The notes under the pieces: generated by a model
Seen by the model: only the letters and a program-made list of their open reading frames with translations
The model's database searches: none
Told to the model about the DNA's origin: nothing
Assembly (NCBI GenBank): GCA_964023205.1
Contig: OZ026844.1
Coordinates: 36,255,326-36,319,325, forward strand
Direction of reading: 5' to 3'
DNA from: Lutraria lutraria
Lineage: Eukaryota > Mollusca > Bivalvia > Venerida > Mactridae
DNA: 64,000 nucleotides
Shown: piece by piece, positions 36,801 to 45,968 of the stretch
Layout of the letters: each line of letters starts with the position of its first letter
Numbering within the stretch: position 1 is the first letter of the stretch
Position numbers and translations under genes: made by a program

Positions 36801-38551
36801 ACTTTTGATATTTAGATAGAATTTGTTTGTCTTAAAACTGTATAGTGTAAAGGTACATCATCATTTACATTATATTTACAGTATCATTGGGACGTCTTTC
36901 ATTCACAAGAAGAAGTAAAAATCGAGATTATGATGGAGTAAATCGGTATGATCTTTTTATATTAGTATATAATTTATATACTTGTGTAGTACAGAATGGT
37001 TTAAAGTTCATTTGATATGAACTATAGCTTTTCATGTTACACTGTTATGCCCCCTTTCGAAGAAAAGGGGGTATATTGCTTGCACATGTCTGTCAGTCAT
37101 CAGTCAGTCAGTCTGTCTGTAACCAAACCTTGTCCAACCAATAACTAGAGAACAAGTTGGTTTGGAGGTTGGTCATTTTAAGTTCAATAGGTCAAAGGTC
37201 AAGGTCTTACTATCTAGTTGACCTTTAGGGGGCATTCATGTTTCACAAACACTTTTTATTTAGCATTATACAATACCTTTCCAAAGAGCTAAATGAGACT
37301 ATACAATGAGAGGCTCCAGATATGAAAAAGTTGGCTTTATCCATAGATGGCCTTTATTCAGAGGTTTATTTACCTGTTTTATCAATAAAGGTTTAGAAAA
37401 AAAGTGGTATTTATCAACAGGTAGAGGCCAACTTGAACATAATTATGAATAAAATGTAATGATATTTATAGAAACTTACAGTTTTATGGATTGGTATAAT
37501 CTTGAATAGTAATCAATTTTTAACGCTATTTCAGATATGAAGATCATGACTATAATGAGAAAGATGACGGATATAGAGACAGTGAATATGACAAACACAG
37601 AGAGAGTGATCCTGGTTATGATAGAGATTATAATCGTGACAATGACCGAGATCGAGATTACGACCGAGACTCATACCGAGACAGGGATTCTTACAGAGAC
37701 GATTATGACAAGGACCGTAATGATTACAGGGATGATCGTGATTATGACCGAGATTATGACCGGGACTACGACCGAGATCGTGACTACGACCGAGATCGTG
37801 ACTATGACCGAGATGGTGACTATGACCGAGATCGTGATTACGACCGAGACTCATATAGAGATGACTATAGAGATGATGATTATGACCGTCACTACAAAGA
37901 TGATGAAGATTATGAACGTGAACCATTGAAAGGAAAAAGGTAACTTTTTTATATTTTCTATACATGAGTTGGTTTTTTTCAGGTTTTTCTGCAGAAATTA
38001 TTGATCACTATGACTTTGTTTCCTGATAGTCCATTGAATGTCTCTGCTTTCTTTTGTACATATTTCATCTGTATTTCAGTCATGTTTCTGTTAAAATCAA
38101 AATGTGAACTTAGCTAAGTTTCAGTTTAACCTTGGAGAAGTTTTAATACCTTTAATTTAATTATAATGTGTCCTATTTTGTGGTTTAATCATTAATTATC
38201 GAAACAAAGAGAACCTGTAGCAGCTATATGAAGTTAAGTCAGCATTTTTGTCAATTTAATGAATTACAGCCAAGTAACAATTATGAATTTTTTAAGACAG
38301 TTTTTTCAGGATCTTAATTTTCTATGATTAAATTTCTCATTCATGATTTCTTTCATTAATGATACAGTGATGAAGAAAAGTACGGTGACGATGAACCTCC
38401 TTTATACAGTAAGCTTAAAAAACCTGTACCAAAACCTAAACCTCGCAAACGAAAAAGTTACGACGGTGAGACTGACTCCCTCAAAGAGCCGTCAAAGTTT
38501 GATAAAGATGGATGCCCGATTGATGACACTTCATCGCACTCCTTTGTTTAG
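24834..38551 (+). CDS. Nrg: Neuroglian / L1CAM-family adhesion molecule, copy A
   Basis: A single-pass cell adhesion receptor. Family members guide axons and hold cells together through homophilic Ig contacts. Coding exons: 24834-24894, 26316-26424, 26649-26868, 27198-27348, 27691-27819, 28174-28276, 28471-28658, 29284-29418, 29873-30049, 30343-30524, 31108-31204, 31544-31831, 32304-32674, 32981-33212, 33501-33640, 33925-34153, 34515-34643, 34867-35049, 35424-35543, 35763-35921, 36198-36344, 36882-36945, 37535-37939, 38368-38551. These total 4203 bases, 1400 residues. Every junction is GT-AG and in phase. Layout: signal peptide 1-20, six Ig domains (about 23-613), five FN3 domains (614-1134), membrane span about 1145-1167, cytoplasmic tail 1168-1400. 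NRPPHIYMQPT at the N-terminus, the FN3 segment EHNGPGFKYQLTVKERG and NYGWFIGM at the membrane match neuroglian. The tail is atypical and is described separately. Copy B on the other strand has the same exon plan. Confidence 0.95.
25374..25901. mobile_element. 528-bp Tigger-like MITE
   Basis: TACAGTATAACCCCGTAGAA at the left and CTACGGAGGTTATACTGTA at the right are clear terminal inverted repeats with TA borders. AGCGGTAAGTGGCAG and TCTGTCTCCGCCGG lie near the ends. Situated in neuroglian A intron 1. No transposase frame. Confidence 0.75.
26316..31831 (+). CDS. Nrg: Neuroglian A Ig domains 1-6 (coding exons 2-12)
   Basis: Ig1-Ig5 are each split over two exons; Ig6 is one exon of 288 bases. 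Each domain shows the Cys..Trp..Cys core: for example IPCIASG, YEWKRNG and FQCYASN in Ig1, and DYRCQASN in Ig5. Ig4 carries the neuroglian-type phrase HMNIQCNASNKHSYVF. Ig5 has GKPDPIVTWYRD. Ig6 ends SGVYTCVITNGLDEDRSYA. Several NxS/T sites (NITL, NAS) suggest N-glycosylation. In L1 proteins Ig1-4 form a horseshoe that makes the homophilic contact. I see no RGD integrin site in Ig6. Confidence 0.9.
27486..27572. repeat. 85-bp palindrome (AATTCGAGGG family), copy 1
   Basis: AATTCGAGGGTTCAACGCAA CAGTGTCGTAAC pairs with GTTACGACAGTGTTGCGCTG AGCCCACGAATT, so the unit folds into a near-perfect hairpin. It lies in the intron between Ig2 exons of neuroglian A. Copies at 36655-36740 and 56242-56325. 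Confidence 0.8.
27906..28084. mobile_element. Pogo/Tigger-like MITE (GAGCAACAAC subfamily), neuroglian A intron
   Basis: TACAGTAAAACCTCTCCAGA at the left and GTAGAGGTTGCACTGTG at the right. The interior has CTCTTGAGCAACAACCTCC and GTGTTGCTTTG. Same subfamily as 54442-54654 in neuroglian B. Confidence 0.6.
32304..35921 (+). CDS. Nrg: Neuroglian A fibronectin III domains 1-5 (coding exons 13-20)
   Basis: FN1 is one exon of 371 bases starting DRPDPPSGVQVQRC and including PWSNYTFRVVATNKIGASAP. FN2 is one exon (PMNQLEHNGPGFKYQL). FN3, FN4 and FN5 are each split over two exons. The conserved Trp, Leu and Tyr positions are visible, for example NSIYLEWRAPSDEDRNGVLT in FN4 and RGTYYEVRVVAFDGYYRAFS in FN5. 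The order and spacing match the five FN3 domains of neuroglian. Confidence 0.9.
34390..34431. repeat. Truncated GGGGGTATATTGG repeat
   Basis: Short piece TACCCCCGCAAACGAAGTTT GAGAGGGGGTATATTGGAGCC, with inverse symmetry around GAAG, in the neuroglian A intron before FN4. Confidence 0.45.
36198..36344 (+). CDS. Nrg: Neuroglian A transmembrane exon
   Basis: Encodes NYGWFIGMLIGGLICIALAV then IIYFI and the basic stop-transfer HRKRKG. The membrane span is about residues 1145-1167. The basic juxtamembrane stretch is where L1 proteins bind ERM/FERM partners (family knowledge). Copy B has NYGWFIGMMLSGLIFIAIVI in the same exon. Confidence 0.92.
36655..36742. repeat. 85-bp palindrome (AATTCGAGGG family), copy 2
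   Basis: AATTCGAGGGTTAAGCACAA CAGTGTTGTAAC pairs imperfectly with the right arm ending GTGTTGCGCTGAGCCCTCGAATT. Located in the intron after the transmembrane exon of neuroglian A. Confidence 0.75.
36882..38551 (+). CDS. Nrg: Neuroglian A cytoplasmic tail exons with Asp/Arg/Tyr repeat
   Basis: Exon 36882-36945 gives SLGRLSFTRRSKNRDYDGVN. Exon 37535-37939 (135 residues, about 1205-1340) is a run of RDYDRD-type units made almost wholly of Asp, Arg and Tyr. At DNA level part of it is an 18-bp tandem (GACTACGACCGAGATCGT) over about 37763-37852. Exon 38368-38551 has a basic proline-rich segment (KKPVPKPKPRKRK), then ETDSLKEPSKFDKDGCPI and the C-terminus SSHSFV, a class I PDZ ligand. The KFDKDGCPI segment sits where neuroglian and NrCAM have the acidic DGSFIGQY ankyrin-binding motif, but the FIGQY residues are not conserved. 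TAG at 38549-38551. Confidence 0.9.
37047..37215. repeat. Dispersed GGGGGTATATTG repeat in neuroglian A intron
   Basis: CCCCCTTTCGAAGAAAAGGG GGTATATTG is followed by a GTCAGTCAGTCTGTCTGT stretch and AGGTCAAAGGTCAAGGTC. Such units are common in bivalve genomes (established impression, not searched). A truncated relative, CCCCCGCAAACGAAGTTTGA GAGGGGGTATATTGG, is at 34390-34431. Confidence 0.5.
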
Positions 38552-39912
38552 TTTTATATCAAAACATATCTAGGGCTATATATGTAATTATGTTTGTATA
38601 AATATTTGTTATAAACATCATCTTTCATGTAATCTATTTATCCATCTATGAAATATTCACACAAACAACTTACAAAGACTTACAAATTATTCTGTGCACT
38701 GTCAATGCTCAATGAAATTGTACAAAAAACAAAATGTCATTCAACACTGTGTAAATATTTGTCATTCATACTAGCAATGTAGTGTACAAAAATAGAGACA
38801 GTAGATTATTATTCAAACAGATAAAAAAACTTAAAAGACCACTTCTATATTAAGACCACCTTGTTTTACTGTAATTGATTTATAATTGATTTATTATACC
38901 TTAAGAATGGTAATTGATTGAAAAATAGTAGAGCTGTTAATTAATATATTGTTAATATTAAAGCATTAAAAATTTGCATAAGAAACTATTTTGATTACAA
39001 GCCCTTGGTTACTACACATATGTTTAAAAGTTATATTCCAAGTCAAAATTTTCACTTTCACTGTCACCGTTGACATTGTCTTAGAACTAAGAAGTCACGA
39101 GACATAAGTTTATTTGAAAGAATGACAGTCTAGTCGGACAACACAAGCTTTTTGTGTAGTAACTGGATTGCTCCAATCTTGGACTTACTGTTGTTTTGAA
39201 CTGATTTCTTTAATCAGTCAATTATTCAAGTGGGAAGGTAGATGGGTAGTTATAGTTTTAGAGAATAGTCCAATTGAAGTTGGTTCAAACTGTATAAATT
39301 ACTTTTTATTAAATCTATTAAGTCTCTTCCCCTGAGAGTGATTATTAGGTAGTATTTTGTATATTGATCTCTTGAATGGATAACTGCTTTTAGTGTATTA
39401 CATTGATTTTTTATTGAAAAAATTATATTTTCATAAATTTAAAAAAATTGTAAATGCAAAGTATATTCAGGGGAAAATGTATAAATATGCAATCACCATG
39501 AATATTATTATCAAGTTTTTATATCAATATTGATTTACCGGTAATTATTACATTTTTGTATGATAAATGTACAATATATTGTAGATTTAGATAATTGATT
39601 CACATACAGATTATTATTATTATAAAATGCATATAAATATGTAACTATGCAAACTTATAGCAGAAATATCAAAAGATGATTTTAATAAAGTGTGATATTT
39701 TCATGTTAAGTGCTCACTTCCATATCTATGTTAACTGCTGTGTTGTTTTGATACGATATTGTTTGTAGAGAAAAACTGTAATTGGTGTAGATTTGTCATT
39801 TTGAAAGTTACGACAATTAAGAAATAACACTGCTGTGCACAAAGCTGTCAGGGTTCACTTGGGAGCAACTTATGTTCAAATGAACGAAAGAAGAGACCTG
39901 AACATTACGTGG
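38552..39912 (+). other. Neuroglian A 3' UTR and downstream DNA
   Basis: No coding signal. Several candidate poly(A) signals, among them AATAAA at about 39683. The true 3' end cannot be fixed from sequence. Confidence 0.4.
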
Positions 39913-40068
39913 CTGTAATACCTCCTTTTGGATGCGGGTCATTTTTTAGTCAGGATGCGGGACTCAGTGACGAAACGGGACGCAGAACTCATATGGAGGG
40001 ACGCGCGACTCAGTGGAAAAAATAAAAGGGAGGCAGGACTCGTGGGAAGGGGGTATTACAGCCCCCGT
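39913..40068. mobile_element. GC-richer MITE with GGCTGTAATACC terminal repeats
   Basis: Starts GGCTGTAATACCTCCTTTTG and ends GAAGGGGGTATTACAGCC. The interior repeats GGGACxCAGxACTC-type phrases. It stands out by base composition from the AT-rich surroundings. No coding capacity. Confidence 0.65.
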
Positions 40069-40252
40069 TATGTCTGACTTCTCAAAGTGACAAATAATAA
40101 GTATTAATCATTATACATTACTATGCATTTTATGACTTCAGGTTGTGGATCTTAATTACTCGTACCTCAATATTTAGATCATATCAGTTCATATCACATT
40201 AGTTATGATACCTCATTAGTCATCTGATTTCTTTTATGAGTTAATCATTTTT

Positions 40253-40348
40253 CAAAACCAGTCCACAAATACAGCAATATCATTGGTCAGTTTCTAATTC
40301 CTGTCGGAACTGACCAATCAGAAGATTGTTATTTTGGACTGGTTTTGT
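40253..40348. repeat. Imperfect hairpin
   Basis: CAAAACCAGTCCACAAATA pairs with TATTTTGGACTGGTTTTG, and inside ATTGGTCAGTTT pairs with AACTGACCAAT. About 95 bp in total. Probably a foldback element remnant. Confidence 0.6.
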
Positions 40349-41406
40349 AATATTTACTTGCTCCAAGGCTATTGTGATATTAATGTAATTAGAATATTGA
40401 CATATATTCAGACACAAATGGCCTTGAATCAATATGATATTGTGCAAGATATTTGTTATAATTTATATCATCCTATGAAAAAATTGTGCCAATAGAAATA
40501 CCCCATCTTTATCTTAAATAAAAGTCTCAACATTTGAAAAAAATCTAAATATTCAGTAAAATGCTAGAATCTATTTTTTATACTTTTTTATTCTTAATAA
40601 TGTGTGACATAATTTTATTCAAGAACATTTTGCTTTCTTGAATTAATGCTTAAGTTTTTCATTATGCATCATAATGTTGGAATTTGCATGTATACTTTAT
40701 TATGTTTAATTATTTTAGTCATTGTATTAGATATAGGTTCTTCATATCATGTACAAAGTATTCCTCTCATAGAAATTCCATTGTAATTTTTACATATTTT
40801 TTCATATTTGTTTGTTTGTTTGCTTTGTGTTAATGCTTTGAGCAATTATATAATCTGTATTTGTTATTGAATCTTATAATACAACCTTGCCATTGGTTGC
40901 CTGTTTTAAAAACAACCAATTAGATTCTTTAATTAGTCTGGTTTTTCAAATACAATATATCATGTAACTATGTTCTATAAATTTGCAACCTTTAAGTAAG
41001 AAGACCAGATTAGAATATGAACATAATTCAGGGGTCCGACATGTGTACATGAAATAAATATTCTAAAAACTAAATGTAAAGAACAGTTAGTTTTATTGAA
41101 CCTATAGATGCAGATTCAATTGGAAAATAGTCTGCAAAATGCCTGCAGTACGAGTTAAAGTCAAGAACCTATTAATTTATTTTATTATCCTTATTCATAT
41201 TTTATTTACCTATTTTTCAAAGAATGAACCATTAATTTCTGTCTCTGAGATTTCAGATTAATAATTTATCTCTGATTATCTCCCTTAGATTGGATGATTT
41301 CAAACCAATTACCATACATTAGTAGATTTTTCAGCTTTGCCTTTTACAAAACTCATTCTACAGGATTATGTGCAAATTTTTCTTTTTCACACACCTGTTT
41401 TAATAG

Positions 41407-41540
41407 CGACTGGTACGAGGAAATTTAGCGTGTCCAGTCCCAAGTTCGGGGATACACAACTCAATGGAAATATGGCAGGTCTGGAGTACTACAGAAATAC
41501 TGTTTCTTCTCCTTCAATTTGGCCACACTGTAATCCTGAG
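41407..41540 (+). pseudogene. Orphan exon-like open segment between the two neuroglians
   Basis: A less AT-rich block preceded by an acceptor-like TTTTAATAG and followed by a donor-like CCTGAG then GTAATG. It lies inside a 136-codon open frame (41337-41747). The peptide includes TRKFSVSSPKFGDTQLNGNM and AGLEYYRNTVSSPSIWPH. The part NGNM..YYRNTV..IWPH is loosely reminiscent of the middle of DDE transposases (NGN...YRDEIL...), so it may be a decayed transposase piece. I cannot place it firmly. Confidence 0.25.
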
Positions 41541-42119
41541 GTAATGCATAATTATGCTGAGTCAGTTAAAATTTGTTCAAAGTCAGTTATAGGTATGTTA
41601 TTCTTACCTGTTTTAAGTTTGGTCTCTTTGATACTTCCTTGTCCACGTACATATTTCCAGTTCTTGAATCAACGTTTTCCCTTTTTTTCTGCCACTTCTA
41701 CCCGGCATGCTGTCAGATTATTTTGGTTTTCATGTGCTGACCTTTGAAAACTGAAAGATTGTCTGTACTTTGTCACATGCCTGTTCTGTTGCGTGTTTAA
41801 AGTCACTTTCACCTGCGTATTTCAACGAAGGTTTATAGTTGTATATACATATACATGTAGTTGTTTTTTAGGTGAATCTATCAGAGAACAAAATGGCCTC
41901 CTGACACTTTCGCTACGTATCCTAAAAATGGCATTGTTCAATAATTACTGAAAGTACATAACTGAAATGAGTTTTTATCAATAGCTGATGAACAAATATA
42001 CATTTCTGTATCTGTAAATTAGTATTTGATGAATAACAATTAGCTATATTTCTCACCTGAACTAATGTCAATTTCCTTCATCCAAATAATGTATTTTAAT
42101 ATCAAAATTTTCACTGATA

Positions 42120-42435
42120 TGTCCAACAATTACTTCAATGTGTCATTGAAGGTTTCCGTCCTTTTAATTTCAGTTGTAAATTTTTTTCCATACAAGCATT
42201 TGTTTTCAATTTTGAACACAGTCCACAACTTACACATTGTAAAATTTTCTTCTATGTGTGTTTACATTACACATAGTACTGTAGTGTAGTAGCCTAAACA
42301 AACATGGAGGAAAATTACAATGTGAAAGTTGAGGACTGTGTTCAAAATTGAAAACAAACATGGTAACACATTAACAACTGAAATTTTAAAGTACCCGGTA
42401 TGGAAACCTTCAAAGACATATTGAAGAAATTGACT
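42120..42435. mobile_element. Large foldback element, about 125-bp arms
   Basis: The left arm includes TGAAGGTTTCCGT, TTTCAGTTGT, ATTTGTTTTCAATTTTGAAC ACAGTCC and CACATTGTAA. The right arm carries the complements in reverse order (TTACAATGTG, GGACTGTGTTCAAAATTGAA AACAAA, ACAACTGAAA, GGAAACCTTCA). The loop is about 50 bp. No coding capacity. Confidence 0.75.
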
Positions 42436-43239
42436 GAAGTGTTAACTAATTAATAGCTTGGCAGTTTTCCTTTTTTTAGAAATAGTTTAATGATTGTCAT
42501 TAATTCATGCTGTACATAAAAATCTTTATTGCTTCCAAAATTGATTCAAAATAGTGCACTTGTAACTTGTAAGTTGTATAAATTATTCTTATGTATGCGA
42601 CATTGTATGATTTAAGCTTATACATTCAGTATCTTTATTACTTTCTCAATCTAGATAGCATAATTTAGTTTATACACTTTTATAACATTGATTTTTTGTA
42701 TCGAATAAACATGTATGCAATATTTACTGTATAAAACATACATATTAAAACATGAGCTTACTCATTACATCTCTTGTATTCCACATTTTATGCCATATTC
42801 TTGGAATCTCTAGGATTAACACTTGTTTTATCAGACAAGTTTATTTAGAAGTAAAACTATTAATTATTAAAACAGTCAGTGATTTAAATATTTTCAAATA
42901 TGAATATTATTGCATTAATCATGTCATTGAATCCATTGATGGTATTACATGAATTTTAATTTCTTTTTAAAAATTTGACAATTTGAATTCAGTAACTAAT
43001 AGGAACCATTTGTCTTTATATTATGTGTCGTGATTTTGTTTCATTCTTATTCATATTGACAGATTCATTAGGTATTTTGATAAATAAATAAGATTCATTA
43101 TTGTAGATTTGGTATTAAGTCATCTATTTTGTTTGTTTGTATACATGTTATAAAACTATGTACAGTGCTGCTTGTACTGCTGTGTTACAGTCTCTTTTGT
43201 AAAATACCAGGTTTATATAATAAACCAAACATTTTCTAA

Positions 43240-45968
43240 GCTGTTTCAGTGTTATTTTTCATGTTAAGAAATCTTCTAAATTTAGTTAAAGCCAGCATGT
43301 TTGTTAAAATTGTGAAGAAAAATAGCCTTTGACAAAATGTCTTGAACCAAGAATCTTCACAGAGAAAGAGAGCCGAGGCTTGTATTTGAATTCATGAATC
43401 TGACATTCACAGACATAAGACTTTCACCATGGAGTTATACAGACGTGCTCAGTTCTCATTTAACATTATCTAGTATGTACAACAACTTGTAACATCAGGT
43501 AGTAGAAAGTAGGAATTAAATCCAAATCACTCAGTATTGTAGAACAATCAGTCAACTTATGTACAATGCAATTAAACAAAAAATGTGTCATAAAGTTTAT
43601 ATACCGAATTTTAATACAAAAAAGGTTTGATATAAAATATATATTGTAGACAAAGATAAACATACACATATCAACTAAATGTAATGAAATAAATCTTAGT
43701 TCTTAGGAATAAGATTTCTTTTATCTTAAAATGTTTAAACAACAGACTTACAGTATTGTCTGGGAGTCCTGACAAGGCCAATCAGAAATATATTAGTAAT
43801 GCATCTTAAGAAAATCAATCACAAAACATGATAATTCTTATTTTGATTAAATGAAAAGATCATGTCTGTATTTTTGTGATATTAGTTTGATTTTTACATC
43901 AAAAAGTTACATAGATATTCAAAAACAGAATAAAGGAGGTACAAAATTGATAGCTAATGAAAACAAATTAAACAACATTTATGTTCATTGACTAAGTATA
44001 ATGTTTTGGTTCAGATGATAATAATTGGTCAATACCTAAAAATAATTCACAATATGAGAAATGATCAAGACTATGATTGCGTGTGTCAGACTATACTCTG
44101 GAATTATTAAGAAACATTATATAAAAAACTGAAATGAAACATCTGATTATAAAACTAAATGCAGAAGACTCAATGTAATGTAAAAACTTCCTAACTAATT
44201 AAACACACTGTTGGTCAAAATGAACTAGGTATTAAAACACATTAGTCATTGTCAAAACATTCAGACAGTAGTGTAATCAAATTATTTCATACACATGAGT
44301 GTATTGATAAATTAAAGCCTTTGGTCATCAAAATTTAACAAAGATGTCATTGTGTTGTTATACATGTAGTATGCAATTCAGTCATATAAAGAGAAAAATA
44401 CATTTTACAAAAATATTCATACAAAAAACCCAAATAACAACACTTACATGGTTCTGAATTATTTGCAAACCTTCTTTGCATTATCTTTTAAAACTGAAAG
44501 CAAAATCACATGATATTCACAAACAAACAACAGCACTTACATGGTACTGAATTATTTGTAACACAAACAATCTTTGCATTATTTTTTTAAAACTGAAAAC
44601 ATATGAATTTGATGTATACTTCAAAGTTTGTGTTAATTAAAGTCAATCGTAAAAATGTTGTGATTTTTAAATGTACAGAGCTCATGACATGTATTGCTGA
44701 TGGCTTGAATGCCATCACTGTGATGGTAGAGGTAATGGCAGACACAAACATATCAAACCATTGATGTAAAGGTTTTATAAAACATTTACCACAAAATCAG
44801 ACAAATAGTGAAGTGATGCTAGTTTTTTCAACACTACAATCAGAGCATTTTGAACACATTTCTAATGCATGAATTGATTAATATGAATAATTATGGTCCC
44901 TTTTCTTCATGTTCTACAATTTTATCAATCAATTATTTTGGTTATGATTACCAATTATTGATCAATTACTGAATAAAAACTGTTCATCATTTATATAATT
45001 GATTACTTTTTCCAGTAATTGGCCCCATATCTGATAGCAAAATGAACATAAATACATCAAAAATGAAAATAAAGCAGAAAAAAGCACTTTTCTCTTAACA
45101 TGTACAAACTATAAGATCTATGTAAGTACATGTATATGTTTTTCAGAAATTCTAAATATTTATCTTTAACAAAAAAAATACAGAAAAAGTCAACATCCAT
45201 AATTTGCTCATACTATATAACTCTAAATCATTATGTATAAAATGGCACACAATAAAATATACTTAATTTGTTAACTAATAATTTTGTTGTAGAAACAAAA
45301 CCAGAAGTAAATATACAGCATTTTAAGATATACATAAACATTACTGACTAAAGTGCACTTGATAGATAAAAAATGTTCTAAAACCTAGTTGTAAACTAGT
45401 ACATGTATATTCATTTGCATAAAAATCTCAAGAGTTTAGTCAAGAAATACGATGAAAACATATCTAAACCCCTCTTATTTGAAAATCACCTTTTTTCAAA
45501 GCAAATGACATTTTTCTAGAAGCCTTAGAATAGTTACACTGTATATAAAACCATGACAAGAAATTTAGGTTATATGAGCATAAAATTGCGTAAATAATTT
45601 AATTCAGAACAATATAAGGTTTAATCCAGAAATCCTAGAGCTATTTTATTATTGCTGGATAAGAATTGAAATAATGAATCAACAGATAATTTAACAATAA
45701 TGCAAAATGGTAAAAAATTCTTTTCATACAGGTATAGGGGAGTTCTTAAAAAAATTCCTGAATTGACAATATAAGACACCAATATCATTAAATTACCTAA
45801 AAGTTAGTATCTAATAATATATCAAGTACACAATTTTTATTCTATCACCACTTGCTAACTGTTAGTTAATCACATTTCCATATTCACATTATTGAGTCAT
45901 GGCAAAGTTTTGCATGATATGAATTTATGTACAAAAGATTTATTTAAAACATACAAGCAGTATCCTAT
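43240..45968. other. Intergenic DNA and neuroglian B 3' UTR
   Basis: AT-rich sequence without recognisable genes. An AATAAA at about 43221 (+) is a possible distal poly(A) signal for neuroglian A. For neuroglian B (minus strand) TTTATT at about 45836 is a candidate signal roughly 130 bases past its stop. Confidence 0.4.

Noticed and set aside
37531..37965. His/Gly/Leu-rich minus-strand frame and Met/Thr-rich plus frame over the neuroglian A tail
   Set aside because: Shadow frames of the Asp/Arg/Tyr-coding minisatellite; the true frame is fixed by splice phase and by agreement with copy B.
40284..40300. ATCATTGGTCAGTTT, which could be read as IIGQF, as a missing FIGQY exon
   Set aside because: It is one arm of a hairpin (ATTGGTCAG / CTGACCAAT), with no exon borders and a nearby stop.
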